Shown: piece after piece, positions 1-5,676 of the stretch
Position numbering within the stretch: position 1 is the first letter of the stretch
How the letters are laid out: every line of letters starts with the position of its first letter
Origin: JAYZVT01 sp050248375
GTDB taxonomy: Bacteria > Pseudomonadota > Alphaproteobacteria > Rhizobiales > Methyloligellaceae
Direction of reading: 5' to 3'
Assembly: GCA_050248375.1 (NCBI GenBank)
Contig: JBFWSL010000136.1
Span: forward strand, 1 to 10,307
DNA length: 10,307 bases
Made by a program: the position numbers and the translations under genes
Notes under the pieces: model-generated
Seen by the model: only the letters and a program-made list of their open reading frames with translations
What the model was told of the DNA's origin: nothing
Databases searched by the model: none

Positions 1-1
1 C

Positions 2-625
<624 letters not shown>

Positions 626-637
626 GGTAACCGCGAC

Positions 638-670
638 CGGGCGGGAGCCGGCCCAATACGGCCCCGCCCG
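638..670 (+). terminator. GC-rich hairpin after ppdK, likely transcription terminator
   Basis: The outer arms CGGGCGGG (638-645) and CCCGCCCG (663-670) pair perfectly. After one bulged A (646), inner arms GCCG (647-650) and CGGC (659-662) add four more pairs around an 8-base loop. It starts 12 bases after the ppdK stop, where a terminator is expected. The downstream sequence (AAACATAGTTTCTCC) lacks a clean T run, so termination may be weak or assisted. Confidence 0.6.
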
Positions 671-739
671 AAACATAGTTTCTCCATAGTTATTGCCGAG
701 ACTTCACGCCTCTGACGGGGTGAACGAGGGAATTGCGGC

Positions 740-762
740 ATCGTTAATTGTCGCGCAACGAT
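740..762 (+). other. Inverted repeat in the ppdK-sleB intergenic region
   Basis: ATCGTT (740-745) pairs with AACGAT (757-762) around an 11-base AT/GC-mixed spacer, and TTT follows directly. This could be a small secondary terminator or a protein-binding palindrome. The stem has only six pairs, so the functional reading is weak. The surrounding 671-790 stretch is clearly AT-richer than the genes and should hold the promoter of the downstream hydrolase, but I could not fix a -35/-10 pair. Confidence 0.3.
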
Positions 763-797
763 TTTCCTGCGTAATCGTCCACCTAGGATTAGGGGAT

Positions 798-861
798 AGC
801 CCGTTTCGGACAGCAGTCGTCCCTACGGGCTCAGGGGAAGTCGCCCGCTCTTCTTGAGCGG
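798..861 (+). other. Two consecutive hairpins in the presumed leader of the cell wall hydrolase gene
   Basis: Hairpin one has outer arms AGCCCGT (798-804) and ACGGGCT (825-831), then a small internal loop, then inner arms GGAC (808-811) and GTCC (819-822) around a 7-base loop. Hairpin two has arms CCGCTC (845-850) and GAGCGG (856-861) around TTCTT. Neither is followed by a T run, so they do not look like ordinary intrinsic terminators. They lie 39 bases or more before the chosen start codon, which suggests a structured 5' leader or a small RNA. The pairing is seen directly; the role is inference. Confidence 0.4.
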
Positions 862-899
862 CCTCCCGATTGTGTATTGTGTACGGGGTGTCCGCTCGG

Positions 900-1958
900 A
901 TGAGTATTCGCGCGTCCAGGAGCCTGCGCGCCTTGTTGGCCGCGGTCGTGCTGCTGCCGGTTCTCGCGGTGGGCTATCTCGCCGCGGAGCCCGATACGCT
1001 TCCCGAAAAATTGCGCCTGGCTCTGCAGGGCGAGACGGCCATGCGTCTTCCCGCCGCCGTGCAGTCCTTCTGGCTGACGGCCGCGGAGGCCTCCACCGAG
1101 CCGGATGAGCCCAGGCCCGGGCCGCGCACCACCGTCGCCTACCGCAGCGGCGGCACCGCTCCCGGGATCGTGAAGGTCGCCTCCGCGGAAGCCGACGACA
1201 TGGTTACCGGTTCCCTGCCGTCACGGGAATACGAGCGCCCCCTGGTCGTCACCGTCAAGAAGACCGACCGCTACCTGACCCCCCCGGAGGCAAGGAAGCC
1301 GCTGCCGAAACCCGAAGACGTGTCCATGGGCGCGTCGCTGTATCTCACCTCCTTCGTCAAGGACCTGACGCCTTACTCTCCCGAAGTGGAGGAGGACGAC
1401 GAGAAGATCGAGGCGGAGAAGAAGGCCGCCGCCGAGCGCGCCCAGAAGGGCGTCACCTATCGCGGCGAGACCGAGGCCGAGTTCCGGGAGCGCGAGCGCC
1501 GCTGCCTGGCCACCGCCATCTACTTCGAGGCGAGGGGCGAACCCGTCGGCGGCCAGAAGGCGGTGGCGCAGGTGGTCATGAACCGCGTGCGCAGCCCGGA
1601 ATATCCCGATACCATCTGCGGCGTCGTCTACCAGGGCCAGCACCGGCGCACCGGCTGCCAGTTCTCCTTCACCTGCGACGGCAAGGCCGATGTCGCCAAG
1701 GACGAGATCCGCTGGCAGATGGCCATGGAGCTGGCGCGCAAGGTGACCTCCAACGAGGTGTGGCTGGAGGACATCGGCCACGCCACCCACTATCACGCCA
1801 ACTACGTGTCGCCGCGCTGGATCCGCGAGATGAAGCGCATCCAGACCATCGGCGCGCATATCTTCTACCGGCTGCGCAACGAGAAGCCTTACGAGATCAA
1901 CGAGCCCCAGCCGGCTGGAAATCCAGAGCGAGGTCTAGCGTACACGCCGAGTGGGTGA
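900..1958 (+). CDS. Membrane-anchored SleB-type cell wall hydrolase
   Basis: Predicted peptidoglycan hydrolase of the Hydrolase_2 (SleB-like) family, 352 residues. Residues 1-10 are basic and 11-29 hydrophobic (ALLAAVVLLPVLAVGYLAA), a signal peptide or N-terminal anchor that places the rest in the periplasm. A Pro/Ala-rich low-complexity region follows, then a Glu/Lys-rich, probably coiled-coil stretch (about 163-200). The catalytic domain (about 201-324) carries AIYFEARGEP with the presumed catalytic Glu210, then AVAQVVMNRV, CQFSFTCDG and GHATHYHANYV. The open frame extends upstream to a TTG at 870, but ATG 900 is chosen: GGGG (885-888) sits at ribosome-binding distance and the signal peptide then begins correctly. 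Spore germination is not implied; such proteins are common in non-sporulating alphaproteobacteria. Its last 62 bases overlap nadC on the opposite strand. Confidence 0.88.
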   Translation: MSIRASRSLRALLAAVVLLPVLAVGYLAAEPDTLPEKLRLALQGETAMRLPAAVQSFWLTAAEASTEPDEPRPGPRTTVAYRSGGTAPGIVKVASAEADDMVTGSLPSREYERPLVVTVKKTDRYLTPPEARKPLPKPEDVSMGASLYLTSFVKDLTPYSPEVEEDDEKIEAEKKAAAERAQKGVTYRGETEAEFRERERRCLATAIYFEARGEPVGGQKAVAQVVMNRVRSPEYPDTICGVVYQGQHRRTGCQFSFTCDGKADVAKDEIRWQMAMELARKVTSNEVWLEDIGHATHYHANYVSPRWIREMKRIQTIGAHIFYRLRNEKPYEINEPQPAGNPERGLAYTPSG

Positions 1959-2769
1959 GGGCGCCCACCGAGATCATGTCGACGCCGGTCTCCGCGATGG
2001 CGCGCACGGTCTCCAGCGTCACGCCGCCGGAAGCCTCCGTGACCACGTCTTTCTCCTTGGCTATGGCGACCGCGCGCCGCAGCGTCTCCGTGTCCATGTT
2101 GTCCAGCAGCACCGCGTCCACCGGCCAGTCGAGCGCCGTCTCGAGCTGGTCGATCGTATCCACCTCGATCTCGATCTTGATCATGTGGCCCGCGCGGGCG
2201 AGCGCCGCCTCGATGGCCTTGCCGACCCCGCCGGCCGCGACGATGTGGTTGTCCTTGATCAGCACCGCGTCGTAGAGGCCGAAGCGGTGGTTCATGCCGC
2301 CGCCCGCGCGCACCGCGTATTTCTCGAAGGCCCGCAGTCCCGGCGTGGTCTTGCGGGTGCAGCAGATGCTTGCGCCGGTGCCCTCGACGGCCTTCACATA
2401 GGTCTGCGTCAGCGTGGCTATGCCGCTCAGATGGCAGAGGAAGTTGAGGCCGACCCGCTCGCCGGTAAGCAGCGCCCGCGACAGCCCCGAGACGCGCGCC
2501 ACGGCGCTGCCCGGCTCCACCCCGCCGCCGTCGCCGATCAGGACCTCGAACGCCGCGTCATGGTCGAAGGTCTTGATCGAGGCCTCGGGAAACTGGATGC
2601 CGGCGATGCGCCCCGCCTTGCGCGCGACGATCATGCCTTCGGAGCGTTCGCCTGCGGGCACGGTCGCGTTGGTGGTTATGTCGCCGGCCTGGCCCAGGTC
2701 TTCCTCCAGGGCGGCCGACACCGCCCTGTAGACTTGGAACTGCGGCAGACCTTCGGCGAACGGGGTCAT
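1897..2769 (-). CDS. nadC: Nicotinate-nucleotide pyrophosphorylase (quinolinate phosphoribosyltransferase)
   Basis: NadC converts quinolinate and PRPP to nicotinate mononucleotide, CO2 and pyrophosphate, the last step of de novo NaMN synthesis. The protein has 290 residues, normal for the family. Motifs in order: EEDLGQAGDITT (22-33), LLTGERVGLNFLCHLSGIAT (100-119), TRKTTPGLR (138-146), GGGMNHR (157-163) with the substrate-binding His/Arg, IKDNH (171-175), EIEVDT (200-205), LLDNM (221-225), ASGGV (246-250) and SVGALTHS (267-274). The start is the ATG that overlaps the nadB stop as ATGA, indicating translational coupling; the open frame runs far upstream but that part is antisense or out-of-frame shadow of nadB. 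The C-terminal tail after LDLALDF is short and lies in the overlap with the convergent hydrolase gene. Confidence 0.97.
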   Translation of the reverse strand: MTPFAEGLPQFQVYRAVSAALEEDLGQAGDITTNATVPAGERSEGMIVARKAGRIAGIQFPEASIKTFDHDAAFEVLIGDGGGVEPGSAVARVSGLSRALLTGERVGLNFLCHLSGIATLTQTYVKAVEGTGASICCTRKTTPGLRAFEKYAVRAGGGMNHRFGLYDAVLIKDNHIVAAGGVGKAIEAALARAGHMIKIEIEVDTIDQLETALDWPVDAVLLDNMDTETLRRAVAIAKEKDVVTEASGGVTLETVRAIAETGVDMISVGALTHSACTLDLALDFQPAGAR

Positions 2770-4409
2770 GAGCCGAAGGCCGCCCGGATCACGTTGCTCT
2801 TCGCCGGACGGTCGGGCAGGGCGTCGCGCACCACCGAGTCCAGTTGCGCCAGCGTGAAGTAGCTGCGATGGGCCAGCTCCGTGCGCGCCTCCGGGAAGTC
2901 CTTCCGGAAATGCCCGCCGCGGCTTTCCTCCCGCGCCCATGCCGCGCCCGCGATGAACCTGGCCGCCAGCGCCATGTTGCGGAAGCTCGCGGGAAGCGAC
3001 GCATCCGCTTCCATCCCGGTGATGAAGGCAAGCGCCTCTTCCAGCCCCTTGCGGTCGCGCACCACGCCGACTTTCGCCGACATCAGGGCGCGCAGGCGTG
3101 TCACGGATTGCGGCACGGGTGTGGAGGCCACATTGGCATCGAGAACGCCGTCGCCGCCAACGCGGGTGCGGCCCGGCAGCATGCCGGCGAGGTCCTCGGC
3201 GATGCGCGCGCCGAAGACGACGGTCTCCAGCAGCGAGTTGGAGGCGAGGCGGTTGGCGCCATGCGCCCCCGTCGAGGCAACCTCGCCGCAGGCCCACAGT
3301 CCGTCCACGGAACTGCGGCCGTTGGCGTCGGTCAGCACGCCGCCCATGTGGTAATGAGCCGCCGGGGCCACGGGAAGCGGCTCCCGGGCCGGGTCGATGC
3401 CCGCCGACGTGCACACTTCGTAGATGCCGGGAAACGCCTCGGCGAAGCGCTCGCCCACCGCCTGTGTGCAGTCGAGAAAGGCGCCGCGGCCGCTCTGCAC
3501 TTCCTCGTGCACGGCGCGCGCGACCACGTCGCGCGGCGCCAGCTCGGCATCCTTGTGCCAGCGCGGCATGAAGCGCTCGCCTGCCCCGTTGACCAGGATC
3601 GCGCCCTCGCCGCGCAGGGCCTCGGTGGCCAGCGGCGCGGGGTCGCGGCCGATGGACAGGGCCGTGGGATGGAACTGCACGAACTCCGCGTCGGCGATCA
3701 CGGCGCCGGCGCGCGCCGCCATGGCGATGCCGCCGCCCCGGGCATATCCCGGATTGGTGGTCATGGCGTAGAGCTGCCCTGCGCCGCCGGAGGCGAGCAC
3801 GATGGCCCGCGCGGGCAGGTAGACGGGCTCGCCGGCGCCGTTGCCGGCCGCGGGCCACAGCTTCAGCCCCGTGACGCGGCCGTCGGCCACGGTCAGTTCG
3901 TGAGCCGCGAACCCCTCGATGACGCGGATAGACGGGGTCTGCCGGGCCGCCACGGTGATGGCCGCCATGATCGCCTTGCCGGCCATGTCGCCCTTCACGC
4001 GGACGACGCGCCGCGCGCTGTGGGCCGCCTCGCGCGAGAGATGCAGCCTGCCTTCCAGGTCCCGGTCGAAGGGCACGCCGTAGCGCAACAGGTCGTCGAT
4101 GCGCTCGGGCGCCTCCGACGCGAGCAGGCGGGCGATCTTGGGATCGACGATGCCCGCGCCCGCGATCATGGTGTCGCGGGCGTGCGCCTCGGGGCTGTCG
4201 CCCTCGGAGACGGCGGCGGCGATACCGCCTTGGGCCCAGCCGCTGGAGGTGCCTTCGCCCAGCGGCGCCGTCGCGATCACCGTGACCGGCATGGGCGCCA
4301 GCTTCAGCGCGGTGAACAGGCCCGCCAGGCCGGCGCCGACGATGACGATGTCACCGCCGGTGCCCGCGGTTGGCGAAGCAAAGGTCGGTCTGACCTCGAG
4401 GTCTACCAT
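2766..4409 (-). CDS. nadB: L-aspartate oxidase
   Basis: NadB is the FAD enzyme that oxidises L-aspartate to iminoaspartate, the substrate of NadA. Of 547 residues, 20-38 form the FAD-binding Rossmann segment with GAGLAG (25-30). Family signatures follow: GTSSGWAQGGIAAA (53-66), HSARRVV (130-136), QFHPTAL (245-251, His247), ALRGEGA (264-270), LAPRDVVAR (290-298, Arg293), AHYHMGG (351-357, His352) and HGANRLASNSLLE (383-395). His247 and Arg293 keep the 46-residue spacing of E. coli His244 and Arg290. The C-terminal helical domain carries SRGGHFRKDFPE, which favours NadB over succinate dehydrogenase or fumarate reductase flavoproteins. nadB lies 33 bases after nadA, with GGGGCG upstream of the ATG as a weak ribosome binding site, and overlaps nadC by four bases. 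Confidence 0.97.
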   Translation of the reverse strand: MVDLEVRPTFASPTAGTGGDIVIVGAGLAGLFTALKLAPMPVTVIATAPLGEGTSSGWAQGGIAAAVSEGDSPEAHARDTMIAGAGIVDPKIARLLASEAPERIDDLLRYGVPFDRDLEGRLHLSREAAHSARRVVRVKGDMAGKAIMAAITVAARQTPSIRVIEGFAAHELTVADGRVTGLKLWPAAGNGAGEPVYLPARAIVLASGGAGQLYAMTTNPGYARGGGIAMAARAGAVIADAEFVQFHPTALSIGRDPAPLATEALRGEGAILVNGAGERFMPRWHKDAELAPRDVVARAVHEEVQSGRGAFLDCTQAVGERFAEAFPGIYEVCTSAGIDPAREPLPVAPAAHYHMGGVLTDANGRSSVDGLWACGEVASTGAHGANRLASNSLLETVVFGARIAEDLAGMLPGRTRVGGDGVLDANVASTPVPQSVTRLRALMSAKVGVVRDRKGLEEALAFITGMEADASLPASFRNMALAARFIAGAAWAREESRGGHFRKDFPEARTELAHRSYFTLAQLDSVVRDALPDRPAKSNVIRAAFGS

Positions 4410-4442
4410 GGCAGCGCGCCCCGCTGATGAGTTGCCGCAGAC

Positions 4443-5504
4443 TCAGTTCTTGAGATTGACCATCCGCTCGACGGAGCGTCGGGCGCGCGCCGCGATCATC
4501 GGATCGACCGTTACCTCGTCGCGCATGTAGACGAGGGACTCCAGAACCTTCGGCAGCGTGATCTTCTTCATGTGCGGGCACAGGTTGCACGGACGGATGA
4601 ACTCGACGCCCGGCGTCTCCACCGCCACGTTGTCGCTCATCGAGCATTCGGTGACCATCATCACCTTGCGCGGACGCCTGGTCTGCACCCAGTTGATCAT
4701 GCCGCTGGTGGAGCCGGTGAAGTCGGCCTCGGCCAGCACGTCCGGCGGGCATTCCGGATGCGCGATGATCTTCAGGCCCGGCTCGTTCTCGCGGGCCTGC
4801 CGCAGGTCTTCCGCGGTGAAGCGCTCATGCACCATGCAGTGGCCCTTCCACGCGATGATCTCGACCTTGGTCTGGCTCGCCACGTATTTCGCCAGATATT
4901 CGTCGGGCACGAACAGCACCCGCGGCACGCCCAGCGATTCCACCACCTGCACGGCGTTGGACGAGGTGCAGCAGATGTCGACCTCGGCCTTCACGTCGGC
5001 GGAGGTGTTCACGTAGCTGACCACCGGAACGCCCGGATAGGCCTCGCGCAGCCGGCGCACGTCCTCGCCCGTGATCGACTCCGCGAGCGAGCAGCCGGCG
5101 CCGCTGTCGGGAATCAGCACCGTCTTGTCGGGGTTCAGCAGCTTGGAGGTCTCGGCCATGAAGTGCACGCCGCACTGGACGATGATCTCCGCGTCGGTCT
5201 TGGAGGCTTCTTTCGCGAGCTGCAGGGAATCGCCCACGATGTCGGAGATGCAGTGGAATATCTCCGGCGTCATGTAGTTGTGCGCCAGCACCACCGCGTT
5301 GCGCTGCTTCTTGAGATCGTTGATGGCCTTCACATAGGGGGCCAGCCCCGGCCACTCGACGCCCGGAATGACCGACGACACCTTCTCGTAGAGATGGGCG
5401 GTCGCGCGCGCCACCTCGGGCGTGTAGGCAAGGTCCGGCATCCGCATCACGCCATGCTTGCGCGCCGCGGCCGTCAGCTCGATTCCGGTCTCAAGAGTGG
5501 TCAT
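4443..5504 (-). CDS. nadA: Quinolinate synthase, 4Fe-4S enzyme
   Basis: NadA condenses iminoaspartate with dihydroxyacetone phosphate to quinolinate using an oxygen-sensitive 4Fe-4S cluster. The protein has 353 residues. Motifs: VLAHNYMTPEI (72-82), DSLQLA (92-97), QCGVHFMAE (110-118, Cys111), PDSGAGCSLA (132-141), YVNTSADVKAE (164-174), KGHCMVHE (220-227, Cys223), AHPECP (248-253), TGSTSGM (263-269) and CNLCPHMKKITL (306-317). Cys111, Cys223 and Cys309 match the three cluster ligands of the family. A longer frame reaches 5633, but the ATG at 5504 is chosen because a perfect AGGAGG stands five bases before it and family homology begins after it; the longer version would translate the operator and lacks family sequence. 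It is the first gene of nadA-nadB-nadC and has a large palindrome just upstream. Confidence 0.97.
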   Translation of the reverse strand: MTTLETGIELTAAARKHGVMRMPDLAYTPEVARATAHLYEKVSSVIPGVEWPGLAPYVKAINDLKKQRNAVVLAHNYMTPEIFHCISDIVGDSLQLAKEASKTDAEIIVQCGVHFMAETSKLLNPDKTVLIPDSGAGCSLAESITGEDVRRLREAYPGVPVVSYVNTSADVKAEVDICCTSSNAVQVVESLGVPRVLFVPDEYLAKYVASQTKVEIIAWKGHCMVHERFTAEDLRQARENEPGLKIIAHPECPPDVLAEADFTGSTSGMINWVQTRRPRKVMMVTECSMSDNVAVETPGVEFIRPCNLCPHMKKITLPKVLESLVYMRDEVTVDPMIAARARRSVERMVNLKN

Positions 5505-5509
5505 CGCGC

Positions 5510-5515
5510 CCTCCT
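5510..5515 (-). promoter_or_regulatory. Strong ribosome binding site fixing the nadA start
   Basis: Minus-strand AGGAGG, five bases from ATG at 5504. It is the best Shine-Dalgarno match seen in the window and decides between the short and long nadA frames. It lies seven bases from the edge of the palindromic operator. Confidence 0.9.
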
Positions 5516-5522
5516 GAAGTTG

Positions 5523-5553
5523 CCCATATATGCTCATTATGAGTATATATGGG
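5523..5553 (-). promoter_or_regulatory. 31-bp palindromic operator upstream of nadA, probable NadQ-type repressor site
   Basis: On the plus strand the left arm is CCCATATATGCTCAT (5523-5537), the centre T (5538), and the right arm ATGAGTATATATGGG (5539-5553). The right arm is the reverse complement of the left with one mismatch in 15. The site lies 18 bases upstream of the nadA ATG and contains -10-like sequences on the minus strand (TATACT, CATAAT), so a bound dimer would block RNA polymerase. The ATATGCTCA/TGAGCATAT-type core agrees, from memory, with the motif predicted for NadQ ahead of NAD genes in alphaproteobacteria. A NadQ-like gene lies at 8481-9485. The palindrome is seen directly; the binding protein is inferred. 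Confidence 0.82.
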
Positions 5554-5557
5554 CCGT

Positions 5558-5592
5558 TAAAACAACCGGCACAAGGCCGGCACCCGTGTGCC
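5558..5592 (-). terminator. Possible intrinsic terminator of the DUF2339 gene
   Basis: On the minus strand, CCGGC (5580-5576), a 5-base loop and GCCGG (5570-5566) are followed by TTGTTTTAA (down to 5557), a short hairpin with a U-rich tail. A competing stem, GGCACA with TGTGCC (5592-5587 and 5573-5568), uses overlapping bases. It lies between the DUF2339 stop and the nadA operator, where it would insulate nadA from read-through. The stems are only 5-6 pairs, so this is tentative. Confidence 0.35.
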
Positions 5593-5676
5593 CCCTTTTC
5601 AGGCACCGTGGCTATATCTGAAACATAGTGCATGCCGGACCTGATTTGAAGGCCGGAATTGACGCAGGGCGGATAT

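Noticed and set aside
1221..1859. 212-residue minus-strand frame opposite the cell wall hydrolase
   Set aside because: Antisense shadow with His/Leu/Gly/Ala-rich composition; the plus strand carries the conserved hydrolase motifs.
2770..3858. Upstream in-frame extension of nadC to 653 residues
   Set aside because: The added 363 residues are low-complexity shadow of nadB. Family homology begins at the ATG at 2769, which overlaps the nadB stop.
2844..4427. 527-residue open frame on the plus strand
   Set aside because: It is antisense to nadB, whose motifs are intact throughout. The composition (Arg, Gly, His, Ala rich) is that of a high-GC shadow frame.
5505..5633. 43-residue N-terminal extension of nadA
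   Set aside because: It would translate through the palindromic operator and ignores the perfect AGGAGG at 5510-5515. The extra residues do not resemble NadA.
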